Shown here: positions 1 through 7,444 of the stretch, one piece after another
Numbering within the stretch: the stretch's first letter is position 1
How the letters are laid out: each line of letters opens with the position of its first letter
Assembly (NCBI RefSeq): GCF_006539525.1
Contig: NZ_BJNE01000006.1
Coordinates: 1 to 64,000 of the forward strand
Reading direction: 5' to 3'
Length of the DNA stretch: 64,000 bases
Source: Glutamicibacter nicotianae
GTDB taxonomy: Bacteria > Actinomycetota > Actinomycetes > Actinomycetales > Micrococcaceae
The notes under the pieces: generated by a model
What the model was told of the DNA's origin: nothing
The model's database searches: none
The model's input: only the letters and a program-made list of their open reading frames with translations
Program-made: the position numbers and the translations under genes

Positions 1-29
1 GCCTTGGCCAGTGAAATCTTGGCCAAGGC
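1..29 (-). terminator. Hairpin downstream of ribH
   Basis: A perfect 10-bp stem (GCCTTGGCCA / TGGCCAAGGC at 1-10 and 20-29) lies 26 nt beyond the ribH stop on the minus strand. It is probably the ribH terminator. Any T-run would be outside the window, so this cannot be confirmed. Confidence 0.5.
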
Positions 30-54
30 GGCACGCCATTTTCCGCGAATTACT

Positions 55-492
55 CTAGAGCTCGATAGCTGCCACTGCCTGCACTGCACGGGCAGCTTCT
101 GCACCCTTTTTCAGGAAATGCTCGAAATAGAAGGCCTGGTGCTCATCGTTCGAGTGGAAGTGGTGCGGGGTCAGGCTGACCGAAAAGGTCGGCACGTCGG
201 TGTCCAGCTGCACGCGCATCAGCCCGTCGACCACAGCCTGGGCCACGAAGTCGTGGCGGTAGATGCCGCCGTCAACCACTAGGGCCGCGGCCACCACTGC
301 ATCGTACTTCCCGGTCTTCGCCAGGCGCATGGCCTGGAGCGGCATTTCGTAGGCACCGGGTACGGCAACGACGTTGATGGAGCATTCCTGCCCGGAAGCT
401 TTCATCTCGGCCTTGAACCCGGCAAGCGCCTGGTCAACGATATCCGCGTGCCAGCTGGCCTTGATGAAGGCGATGTTCAATGGCTTGCTCAT
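55..492 (-). CDS. ribH: 6,7-dimethyl-8-ribityllumazine synthase, RibH2 type
   Basis: This 145-residue protein matches lumazine synthase, the cytosolic enzyme that condenses 5-amino-6-ribitylaminouracil with dihydroxybutanone phosphate to give the riboflavin precursor. Visible family features are SWHADIVDQAL at 14-24, GAYEMP at 46-51, the GG-YRHDFVA active-site stretch at 75-83 with the likely catalytic His80, and LTPHHFH at 107-113. The TPHHFH/EH pattern is typical of the RibH2 branch (as in Brucella), not the RibH1 enzyme found in classical rib operons. The ATG has GGGAG about 7 nt upstream. No other rib gene is present, so this is a lone copy. I saw no FMN riboswitch in the 110 nt upstream. 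Confidence 0.9.
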   Translation of the reverse strand: MSKPLNIAFIKASWHADIVDQALAGFKAEMKASGQECSINVVAVPGAYEMPLQAMRLAKTGKYDAVVAAALVVDGGIYRHDFVAQAVVDGLMRVQLDTDVPTFSVSLTPHHFHSNDEHQAFYFEHFLKKGAEAARAVQAVAAIEL

Positions 493-602
493 GAGTTACT
501 CCCTGGATCTGCGTGAAATCTTCTTGTTCTTTTGATCCACCCTAGTGCTGCAGGTCTCAATGAAATAACTGGGGAAGGAGTCGGCGTAACGATTCCCCCG
601 CT

Positions 603-695
603 TCAGTGCCAACCCAGTTGCGGGGCCACGTGCTTGAGCACCGATTCGATGACATGTGCGTTATAATCGACGCCCGGCTGGTTTGGAACTGTCGC
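603..695 (-). pseudogene. 3' remnant of a second LLM flavin oxidoreductase
   Basis: The minus-strand translation ending at 603 gives TVPNQPGVDYNAHVIESVLK and then HVAPQLGWH. This copies the last 29 residues of the intact oxidoreductase at 848-1870, with only two replacements. At DNA level about 86 nt align with roughly 13 differences by eye, then similarity stops abruptly near 695. The remainder of the gene is gone. It looks like the surviving tail of a duplicated or homologous gene after deletion or recombination. Confidence 0.75.
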
Positions 696-741
696 GGCGA
701 ACCTTGATACGCTCCAGCCGGTGCTTCGAATGCTCTGCCAT
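661..741 (-). other. Short ORF (26 codons) running into the oxidoreductase remnant
   Basis: An ATG at 741 with a good ribosome-binding site (AGGAG, about 6 nt upstream) opens a minus-strand reading frame beginning MAEHSKHRLERIKVRR. It crosses the breakpoint of the LLM remnant in a different frame and stops at 661. It may be the 5' end of a gene lost by the same deletion. I do not recognise the product, and it could be non-functional. Confidence 0.3.
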
Positions 742-760
742 CTGGCTCTCCTGCACACAG

Positions 761-792
761 AAAACCAGCCCGCGCCTTGCGGCAACGGGCTG
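761..792 (-). terminator. Intrinsic terminator of the LLM oxidoreductase
   Basis: Arms CAGCCCG and CGGGCTG (766-772, 786-792) are followed on the minus strand by GGTTTT. It lies about 55 nt past the oxidoreductase stop codon. Confidence 0.55.
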
Positions 793-847
793 ATCATGAT
801 GTGGCTATGATGGCACGGTCAATCTAGGCGCACCATCCTTCGTTGTG

Positions 848-1870
848 CTACCGCCAACCTAATTGCGGAGCAACATGCTTGAGCACCGATTCGATGACAT
901 GCGCGTTGTAATCCACGCCCAGCTGGTTCGGAACGGTCAGCAGCAGCGTGTCGGCTGCGGCGATCGCTTCGTCCTCGGCCAGCTTCTTGGCCAGCTCATC
1001 GGGTTCGCCGGCGTAGGACTTGCCGAAGACCGCACGGGTCTTCGCATCGATGTTGCCCACCTGGTCGGAGCTGTAGCGGTCGCGGCCGAAGTACTGCCAG
1101 TCGCGCTCGTCGGTCAGCGCGAAAATGCTGCGGCTGACCGATACCCGTGGCTCGCGGGCATGGCCGGCATCTTTCCAGGCCTGGCGGTACAGCGCGATCT
1201 GCTCGGCCTGCTGGACGTGGAAAGGCTTGCCGGATTCATCGTCCTTCAGCGTGGAGCTTTGCAGGTTCATTCCCAGCTTCGCCGCCCATACTGCGGTGGC
1301 ATTGGAGCCCGAACCCCACCAGATGCGCTCGCGCAAGGTGCTGGAGTGCGGTTCGATGCGCAGCAAGCCGGGAGGGTTGGGGAACATCGGCTTGGGGCTG
1401 GGTTCGGCGAAGCCCTCGCCGGAGAGCACTTCGAGCAGCCGCTCGGCGTGGCGGCGGCCCATGTCGGCATCCGATTCGCCTTCGCGGGGCTCGAAGCCGA
1501 AATGCCGCCAACCGTCGATAACCTGCTCGGGCGAGCCGCGGCTGATGCCCAGCTGCAGCCGGCGATTGGAAATCAGGTCGGCTGAACCTGCATCCTCGGC
1601 CATGTACAACGGGTTCTCGTAGCGCATGTCGATCACGCCGGTGCCGATCTCAATGCGGCTGGTCCGTGCGCCGATGGCGGCGAGCAGCGGGAACGGGGAA
1701 GCGTATTGCTGCGCGAAGTGGTGCACGCGGAAGTAGGCGCCGTCCGCGCCGAGCTCCTCGGCTGCGACTGCCAGGTCGATGGCCTGCAGCAGTGCGTCGG
1801 ATGCTGAGCGGGTGCCGGATTGCGGATGGTCGGTCCAGTGGCCAAAGGACAAAAAGCCGATGTTCTTCAT
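848..1870 (-). CDS. LLM-class flavin-dependent oxidoreductase
   Basis: This protein of about 340 residues belongs to the bacterial luciferase-like monooxygenase (TIM-barrel, FMN or F420) superfamily. Family features are the N-terminal strand (MKNIGFLSFGHW), AVAAEELGADGAYFRVHHF, the IGTGVIDMRYENP segment and RLQLGISRGSP. The substrate cannot be deduced. I start at the ATG at 1870 because MKNIGF opens the first beta strand. The longer form from 1894 adds eight residues unlike the family. Neither start has a convincing ribosome-binding site. A decayed 3' copy lies just downstream. It is followed by an intrinsic terminator, so it is probably monocistronic. Confidence 0.8.
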   Translation of the reverse strand: MKNIGFLSFGHWTDHPQSGTRSASDALLQAIDLAVAAEELGADGAYFRVHHFAQQYASPFPLLAAIGARTSRIEIGTGVIDMRYENPLYMAEDAGSADLISNRRLQLGISRGSPEQVIDGWRHFGFEPREGESDADMGRRHAERLLEVLSGEGFAEPSPKPMFPNPPGLLRIEPHSSTLRERIWWGSGSNATAVWAAKLGMNLQSSTLKDDESGKPFHVQQAEQIALYRQAWKDAGHAREPRVSVSRSIFALTDERDWQYFGRDRYSSDQVGNIDAKTRAVFGKSYAGEPDELAKKLAEDEAIAAADTLLLTVPNQLGVDYNAHVIESVLKHVAPQLGWR

Positions 1871-1922
1871 GCTTGGGGCAACAAGCGGCCGCATCCCGTT
1901 ATTCCGCGGCGGACCAGCACGG

Positions 1923-2216
1923 CTAGCGGCGCAGCAGCCGCCTATCCGAAAGCCCTGCGGCCCTATCCGGCTCCGCGTCGTTCATGCTGGACCAGATGCT
2001 GTCCAGGGAAAGGTCCAGCACTGCTGCAATGGCGGCGATGGTTGAGAACGCGGGAGTGGCTACGCGTCCGGTCTCGATTTTCCGCAATGTTTCAGGGGAA
2101 AGCCCGGCCTCGAGCGCGATATCGAGGATGGTGCGTTCCCCGCGCGCCCGCCGAAGCAGTGCACCAAGGTTCTTTCCCTGCTCGATTTCGCGGGGAGTAA
2201 GCGGCAATCTGACCAT
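1923..2216 (-). CDS. XRE-family helix-turn-helix regulator
   Basis: The 97-residue protein contains an HTH_3 DNA-binding domain at about residues 14-70 (LGALLRRARGER through IALEAGLSPETLRKIETGRV and FSTIAAIAAVLDLSLDSIW). It has no obvious ligand domain. The open frame extends further upstream, but the ATG at 2216 is the natural start: it begins the conserved domain and sits 6 nt downstream of a TATAAT hexamer, with no ribosome-binding site, which implies a leaderless mRNA. It diverges from map across 46 bp holding two ACCGGT sites, so autoregulation and control of map are likely. That is inference from layout. Confidence 0.85.
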   Translation of the reverse strand: MVRLPLTPREIEQGKNLGALLRRARGERTILDIALEAGLSPETLRKIETGRVATPAFSTIAAIAAVLDLSLDSIWSSMNDAEPDRAAGLSDRRLLRR

Positions 2217-2222
2217 GGAAAA

Positions 2223-2255
2223 ATTATAGTACCGGTAAAGTTTGACCGGTATAAT
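2223..2255. promoter_or_regulatory. Divergent leaderless promoters with twin ACCGGT operator
   Basis: The minus-strand -10 TATAAT (2228-2223) serves the XRE gene and the plus-strand -10 TATAAT (2250-2255) serves map. Start codons follow after 6 and 7 nt. Between them are two ACCGGT hexamers (2231-2236 and 2245-2250) with inverted AT-rich flanks, placed in the shared spacer region. This is a natural site for the XRE repressor to block both promoters. Confidence 0.65.
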
Positions 2256-2262
2256 AATTGGA

Positions 2263-3036
2263 ATGATTGAGATACTCACCCCCAGCGAACTGGACCGCGC
2301 CCGGGACACCGGACGCCTTGTTGGCACCATCCTGCAAACGCTCAAGAACCGGGTCAAGGTCGGCACCAACCTCCTGGAAATCGACACCTGGACCAAGGAA
2401 CTGATCGAGGAAGCCGGCGCGGAATCCTGCTATGTCGATTACGCCCCCGCCTTCGGCAATGGTCCCTTCGGACACTACATCTGCACCGGTGTCAACGACG
2501 CGGTGCTGCATGGCTTGCCGTACGACTATGCGCTCGCCGACGGCGACCTGCTGACCTTGGATTTGGCGGTGAAGCTGCGCGGCATCGCTTCGGACGCGGC
2601 CATCAGCTTCATTGTGGGAGAGAAGCAGCGGGCAGAAGATCTCAAGATGATCGAGGTAACCCAGCGCGCCTTGGCCGCAGGTATCGCAGCTGCGGTCCCG
2701 GGAGCCAAGATTGGCGATATTTCCTTCGCTATTGGCTCGGTGCTCACCGCCGAAGGTTATCCGGTGAACCTGGAATTCGGCGGCCACGGCATCGGCAGCA
2801 CGATGCACCAGGACCCGCACGTGTCCAATGACGGCCGTGCAGGCCGGGGCTACACGCTGCGCCCGGGCCTGCTGCTCGCGCTTGAACCCTGGATCATGGA
2901 AGACACCAGCAAGCTGGTCACTGATAAGGATGGGTGGACTCTGCGCAGCTCCACCGGCTGCCGCACCGCGCATACCGAGCACACCATCGCGATCACGGAT
3001 ACCGGAGCCGAGATCCTCACCCTGCCAAAGAACTAG
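2263..3036 (+). CDS. map: Type I methionyl aminopeptidase
   Basis: This 257-residue cytosolic metalloprotease removes initiator methionine from nascent proteins. The metal ligands of the family are visible: His in CTGVNDAVLHGLP, the two Asp of LDLAVKLRGIASDAA, His in FGGHGIGSTMHQDPHV, Glu in LLLALEPWIMED and Glu in AHTEHTIAITDTG. The N-terminal SH3-binding extension of some actinobacterial MetAPs is absent. I chose the ATG at 2263, which lies 7 nt after a TATAAT box (leaderless) and begins the conserved domain. Its TAG stop shares the tetranucleotide CTAG with the opposing bioD stop. It may be a second MetAP paralogue, since it is not next to secY/adk. Confidence 0.9.
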   Translation: MIEILTPSELDRARDTGRLVGTILQTLKNRVKVGTNLLEIDTWTKELIEEAGAESCYVDYAPAFGNGPFGHYICTGVNDAVLHGLPYDYALADGDLLTLDLAVKLRGIASDAAISFIVGEKQRAEDLKMIEVTQRALAAGIAAAVPGAKIGDISFAIGSVLTAEGYPVNLEFGGHGIGSTMHQDPHVSNDGRAGRGYTLRPGLLLALEPWIMEDTSKLVTDKDGWTLRSSTGCRTAHTEHTIAITDTGAEILTLPKN

Positions 3037-3749
3037 CAGGGTCCAGGGCAAGGCCAGGCCAGTGTCGCGGCCGCTTCATGCAGGGCGGCGCGGCACCGGC
3101 TAGGATCGCGGACCAGGCCAGCTGGCAGCGCCCCGGCAAAATCCCAGCCATGGCCGGCGGCCATGTTCCGCAGATTCGCCAGATTTCGTTGATGCAGCGG
3201 CTCGGGCTGTTCCGGATAGCTGCCCAGCAGCAACGTGCCCCGGGTGAAACCGCGGGTACTGCAGGCCTCCAGGGTCAATGCCGTATGGTTCAGCGTTCCC
3301 AGATCCGGGCGGGCGGCCACGACGAGGCTGGCCCCCACGGCCTGCGCCAGATCGGCGATGGTTTCCCCGGCCGCTGTCAGCTCCACAAGCAAGCCGCCGG
3401 CCCCCTCGATGATCACCACATCATGCGTGGCATCGAGCTCGCCGACCTGCTGCACGTGCTGGGCCAAGGTGGGCAGCACAGCAGCCGGATCCAGCCCAGC
3501 GCACAGCGCTGCATCCACCGGTGCCATCGGGTGGCGCAGGCGCACCCCTTCGAAGGCCGAGAGCTGGCCGGGATTGCCCAGCCAGCGTGCCACATCCTGG
3601 GCGTCCCCGGGTTCTGACTTGCCCAGACCGGTCTGCGTCGGCTTGTAGATGGCGACGCTGTGCCCGTGGGACAGTGAGCGGGCGGCCAGCACCGCGGTGG
3701 CTACGGTCTTTCCGACCTCGGTATCGGTTCCGGTCATTGCATGGATCAT
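3033..3749 (-). CDS. bioD: Dethiobiotin synthetase
   Basis: BioD (238 residues) carboxylates 7,8-diaminopelargonic acid in an ATP-dependent reaction to form dethiobiotin, the penultimate step of biotin synthesis. The P-loop GTDTEVGKT is near the N terminus, followed by KPTQTG and the EGAGGLLVEL motif. The ATG at 3749 overlaps the P450 stop in an ATGA junction, so translation is likely coupled, and GAGAGG lies upstream. It is the last gene of the bioB-bioA-bioF-P450-bioD operon. Its stop overlaps the convergent map stop, and no terminator hairpin separates them. Confidence 0.93.
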   Translation of the reverse strand: MIHAMTGTDTEVGKTVATAVLAARSLSHGHSVAIYKPTQTGLGKSEPGDAQDVARWLGNPGQLSAFEGVRLRHPMAPVDAALCAGLDPAAVLPTLAQHVQQVGELDATHDVVIIEGAGGLLVELTAAGETIADLAQAVGASLVVAARPDLGTLNHTALTLEACSTRGFTRGTLLLGSYPEQPEPLHQRNLANLRNMAAGHGWDFAGALPAGLVRDPSRCRAALHEAAATLAWPCPGPC

Positions 3750-4924
3750 TCCAGCATCCTCTCTGCAGGGTAGACGATGGGCACTGCGGGTGGCGCCTGG
3801 AATGACAGCAGATGGCCGAAGGGCACGGGCGGCCCATCGGCGACGGCCAGCGGCAGGCAGCGTGCGGTTTCGGAGAGCACCAGCTCGGTTTCCATCCTGG
3901 CCAGGGAAGCGCCCAAGCACCGGTGGATCCCGTAGCCGAAAGCCAGCGAATCATCGCCGGCGGCGCCGAGCTCGCCACCGGCCAAGCGCAGCACCAGCTG
4001 CTCCCCGGTGGCGAATTCCAGGTCCCCGATCCGCGTGTCCTTGAGGGCAATGCGCCGCCAGGTCGGCACCGAAGAGGCCCGGGCCAGCACCTCGCGCACC
4101 AGCCCCTGGGCCGCGGCCTCATCCGTGCCCGCTTGGGCCAGGGCTTCCCAGCGATGATCATGCAACGCCGAATGCAACGCGGTCTGGATGAGCATCGAAG
4201 TGGTTTCCTGTCCGGCGATGCCCAGGAAATAAGCCAGCGAGCGGATCTGGGGTTCGGATACCCCGGCCCGGTGCAATGCGGCGTAGAGATTCCCATCGTC
4301 GCGTTGCACTGCTTGGTGCACCGATGCATCCAGCCAGCCGTAGTATTGTGCCGCGCTGCGGGCAAGCACCAGCTGCCGCTGCGCATCGGGCCAACCCCAG
4401 AACAGCTCCAGCGAGTCCCGGCTCCAGGCCTTGAGCGTCCCCAGCTCGGGCACCGGCACCCCGGTGAGCCGGGCCATGGCTTCCACCGGGATCACGGCTG
4501 CCAATTCGGTGGCCAGATCCGCCGATTCCCCGTTGCGCAGCCTGGGTTCGAGGTCCGCGCAGATCCCGCGCACACGGTCGAGGATCGGCTCGCGCTGGGC
4601 ACGGACCTTGGCGGGGCTGAAGAATCCAGCGACAATCCTGCGCACTTCCAGATGCGCTGGGCCCGAAGCGCTGGCCAGCACCTCGGGAAGCGCGAAGCGC
4701 GCCCGGGCAAGGATCCGCAGCGCGGCAGGTTCCGGTTCCACCGCAGTGGACAGGGCATTGGCCGGCGAGAACTCATCGGGCCGCGCCAGGATGGCGCGGA
4801 CGGTGTCCGGATCCTCGATGCTCCGGTAGCGCGCGTTGACAACGTCCGGGTAGGCCTCGGACAGCGGCCCGGCGAGCGGTGCAAGGTCCAAGGCGCTCGC
4901 CGTCGCGGCGTAAGGGCAGCTCAT
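3746..4924 (-). CDS. Cytochrome P450 embedded in the biotin operon (BioI-like role proposed)
   Basis: This 392-residue soluble bacterial P450 has the I-helix oxygen-activation motif AGQETT (237-242) and the heme-thiolate loop FGYGIHRCLG (329-338, Cys336). The K-helix ExxR motif is atypical: alignment on the downstream R-I-A anchor gives E278-V-L-A281, so the arginine is replaced by alanine, with Arg282 adjacent. It overlaps bioF upstream and bioD downstream through ATGA junctions, so it is an integral operon member. In Bacillus subtilis the P450 BioI cleaves fatty acyl-ACP to provide pimelate. With no bioC, bioH or bioW in the window, the same role is the best inference here. Overall sequence similarity to BioI was not tested. 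Confidence 0.85.
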   Translation of the reverse strand: MSCPYAATASALDLAPLAGPLSEAYPDVVNARYRSIEDPDTVRAILARPDEFSPANALSTAVEPEPAALRILARARFALPEVLASASGPAHLEVRRIVAGFFSPAKVRAQREPILDRVRGICADLEPRLRNGESADLATELAAVIPVEAMARLTGVPVPELGTLKAWSRDSLELFWGWPDAQRQLVLARSAAQYYGWLDASVHQAVQRDDGNLYAALHRAGVSEPQIRSLAYFLGIAGQETTSMLIQTALHSALHDHRWEALAQAGTDEAAAQGLVREVLARASSVPTWRRIALKDTRIGDLEFATGEQLVLRLAGGELGAAGDDSLAFGYGIHRCLGASLARMETELVLSETARCLPLAVADGPPVPFGHLLSFQAPPAVPIVYPAERMLE

Positions 4925-6090
4925 GAATCCTCCTGGATGATGGCGCGGGCTACCGCGTGGACAGCCGCAGATAATTCCGGGTGCCCGTGGTGGGCATGGG
5001 CGGTGAGCCGGATGCGGGAGATGCCATCGGGCACGCTGGGCGGTCGGAAGCAGGCTACCGAGATGCCCTGGGCGGCCAGCGTTTCGGCCGCCCGGGTTGC
5101 GGCGCCGGCACTGGGCATCTTCACCGAGAGCACGGCTCCGGCTCCGGCTTCCACGTGGCCGGCCACGGCCGGGTGGGCTTGCAGCTGGTCGCGGATCAGC
5201 AGTGCATTCTCCGCCAGTGCGCCACGGCGTTGCGGCCCGGCCAAGCGCAAGGCCGCCAGCGCTCCGGCTGCCGCGGCAGGGGATAGCGCGGTATCGAAGA
5301 TGAAGGTGCGGGCAGTGTTGACCAGATGATCGCGCAGTGCCACCGCGCCAGGCCCGCCCATGAGCACCGCGCCGCCCTGCGACCCCAGGGCCTTGGACAA
5401 GGTCGCCGTGGACACTACCCGTCCGTGGCCAGCCAGTCCGGCGGCCAGCACTGCGGAGCCTTGGCCGGTGGCAGCCAGCGAATGCGCTTCGTCCACCAGC
5501 AGCAAAGCGCCGAACTCGGCGCACAGTGCCGCCAGCCCGGGCAGCGGCGCGGCGTCGCCGAATACCGAATAGACGGATTCGACCACCAGCAGCACGCGGG
5601 GCTTGGGGCGCTGGGCGCTGCAGTTGGCTTCCAGCAGGCGGGTGAAATCAGCCAGGTCGTTATGCGCTGCGGTGGCGACCTCGGCACCCGATAGCCGGGC
5701 GCCGTCGATCAGGCTGGCGTGGGCATGCGCGTCGAGGATGAACAGGCTTCCCGGACCGCCGAGGGCGGCGAGTACCCCGAGGTTGGCGGTGTAGCCGCTG
5801 GAGAACACCAGGGCGGCTTGGCGCTGGGCGTAGTCGCAGAGCCCGGCTTCCAGCTCGCGATGCACCGGCAGGGTTCCGGCGGCCACCCGGCTGGCCGAAG
5901 CTCCGGCGCCGTAATCCAGGGCGGCCTGAGCGGCGGCCTGCCGGATATCGCGGTGCCCGGACAACCCCAGATAGTCGTTGGAAGACAAGTCGAAGAGCCC
6001 CGCCGCGGCCGTGTCCTCGCGTTGCAGCCCCCGCCGCTGGCGCACCGTGGCGCGCGTGGCCAGCCAGGAGTCCCAACCCGGCTCAGCCAT
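4921..6090 (-). CDS. bioF: 8-amino-7-oxononanoate synthase
   Basis: BioF (389 residues) is a PLP enzyme of the alpha-oxoamine synthase family. It condenses pimeloyl thioester with L-alanine. Seen in the sequence: SSNDYLGL (36-43), the SSGYTANLG segment, DEAHS at 200-204, and TATLSKALGSQGG with the PLP lysine at about 233. The start overlaps the bioA stop by 8 nt and its stop overlaps the P450 start by 4 nt, typical of translational coupling. Length is normal for the family. Confidence 0.93.
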   Translation of the reverse strand: MAEPGWDSWLATRATVRQRRGLQREDTAAAGLFDLSSNDYLGLSGHRDIRQAAAQAALDYGAGASASRVAAGTLPVHRELEAGLCDYAQRQAALVFSSGYTANLGVLAALGGPGSLFILDAHAHASLIDGARLSGAEVATAAHNDLADFTRLLEANCSAQRPKPRVLLVVESVYSVFGDAAPLPGLAALCAEFGALLLVDEAHSLAATGQGSAVLAAGLAGHGRVVSTATLSKALGSQGGAVLMGGPGAVALRDHLVNTARTFIFDTALSPAAAAGALAALRLAGPQRRGALAENALLIRDQLQAHPAVAGHVEAGAGAVLSVKMPSAGAATRAAETLAAQGISVACFRPPSVPDGISRIRLTAHAHHGHPELSAAVHAVARAIIQEDS

Positions 6091-7444
6091 GGACCTGCTC
6101 CACGGCGCCCACCACGCCGCGGCCCAGGACCGCGAGCTGTTCGGGGGTGCTGATATATGGCGGCATCACGTAGACCAGGTTCCGGAAGGGACGGATCCAG
6201 ACCCCGCGCTGGACGGCAGCTTCGGTCACCTCGGCCACCTTCACCGGGGAGGCGAGCGCAATGGCCCCCACCCCGCCCAGCACCCGCACCTCCTGCACCG
6301 AGGCCAGATCAGCGGCCGGTGCCAAGTGGGTGCGCAACCCGGATTCCAAGGTGGCGAGCTGCTGCCGCCACGGAGCGCGCTCTGCCGAGGTGCCCGGTTC
6401 CCCGGCGAGCAGATCCAGCGAAGCGCAAGCCACCGCGCAGGCCAGCGGGTTGCCCATGAACGTCGGACCGTGCAGCAATGCCGCGCCCTCCGAGTCCCCG
6501 CTGCCGGACAGGGCCGAAGCGATCCGCGAAGAGCACAGCATCGCCGCCAGGGTCAGATACCCGCCGGTCAGCGCCTTGCCCACGCACATGATGTCCGGTT
6601 CGATGCCGGCATGCTGCACCGCGAACAGCAGCCCGGTGCGCCCGAAGCCGGTGGCGATTTCGTCGGCGATCAGCACCAGTCCGTGGCGGTCTGCCAGCTC
6701 GCGCAGGGTGCGCAGCACCGCAGGGGGATAGATGTGCATCCCGCCGGCTCCCTGCAGCACCGGCTCGAAGACGATCCCGGCCAGCGTGGTGGCGTGGGCC
6801 GCGATCAGCTCGTGCGTTTCCTGTTCCCATTGCGCCAATTCGGCGGCTGAATATTCCCAGCCGCCGGCGGCGTCGCGGCGCGCCGCAGGAGGCTTGGGCA
6901 GGAACAGCTCGCCGGAGGAGCGCGGGGCGAACGCGGCATGCATGCCGTCCACCGGATCGCAGATGCCCATGGTGGCGAAGGTATCCCCGTGGTAGCCGCC
7001 GCGCAGCGCGGCAAAGCGGTGGCGTCCGGTGCGGCCCTTGGCCTCCTGGTATTGCAGGGCGAGCTTCAGCGCTACTTCGACGCTGATCGACCCGGAGTCG
7101 GCCAGGAACACGTGGCGCAAGCTCTCCGGGGCCAGCGCGACCAGGCGTTCGGCCAGTTCGATGGCCGGCTGGTGGGTCAGGCCGCCGAACATCACGTGGC
7201 TGAAGCGCTCCAGCTGGCCGCGGGCCGCGGCATCCAGAGCTGGGTGGCGATAGCCGTGCACCGTCGACCACCATGAGGACATCCCGTCGATGACCTCCCG
7301 CCGGGTTCCTGCGGCGTCTTCCAGGACCAGCTGGGCGCCGTGCGCCTCGCGCACCGCATAGTGCGCGCCGGCATCCAGGGAAGCATAGGGGTGCCAGAGC
7401 AGCCCGGCATCCCTCTCCAGCAGCGTCGTTCCGGTGGCGATCAT
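6083..7444 (-). CDS. bioA: Adenosylmethionine-8-amino-7-oxononanoate aminotransferase
   Basis: BioA (453 residues) transfers the amino group of S-adenosylmethionine to 8-amino-7-oxononanoate, giving diaminopelargonate. Class III aminotransferase features include [13 protein letters not shown] near residues 53-65, the GGYHGDT loop at 149-155, [11 protein letters not shown] at 261-271 and VGKALTGGY with PLP Lys290. The SSWW tryptophans favour BioA over other omega-aminotransferases. Its ATG overlaps the bioB stop (ATGA). Confidence 0.93.
   Translation of the reverse strand: MIATGTTLLERDAGLLWHPYASLDAGAHYAVREAHGAQLVLEDAAGTRREVIDGMSSWWSTVHGYRHPALDAAARGQLERFSHVMFGGLTHQPAIELAERLVALAPESLRHVFLADSGSISVEVALKLALQYQEAKGRTGRHRFAALRGGYHGDTFATMGICDPVDGMHAAFAPRSSGELFLPKPPAARRDAAGGWEYSAAELAQWEQETHELIAAHATTLAGIVFEPVLQGAGGMHIYPPAVLRTLRELADRHGLVLIADEIATGFGRTGLLFAVQHAGIEPDIMCVGKALTGGYLTLAAMLCSSRIASALSGSGDSEGAALLHGPTFMGNPLACAVACASLDLLAGEPGTSAERAPWRQQLATLESGLRTHLAPAADLASVQEVRVLGGVGAIALASPVKVAEVTEAAVQRGVWIRPFRNLVYVMPPYISTPEQLAVLGRGVVGAVEQVHG

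Noticed and set aside
493-602. FMN riboswitch before ribH
   Set aside because: The 110-nt region is too short and lacks the conserved FMN aptamer segments.
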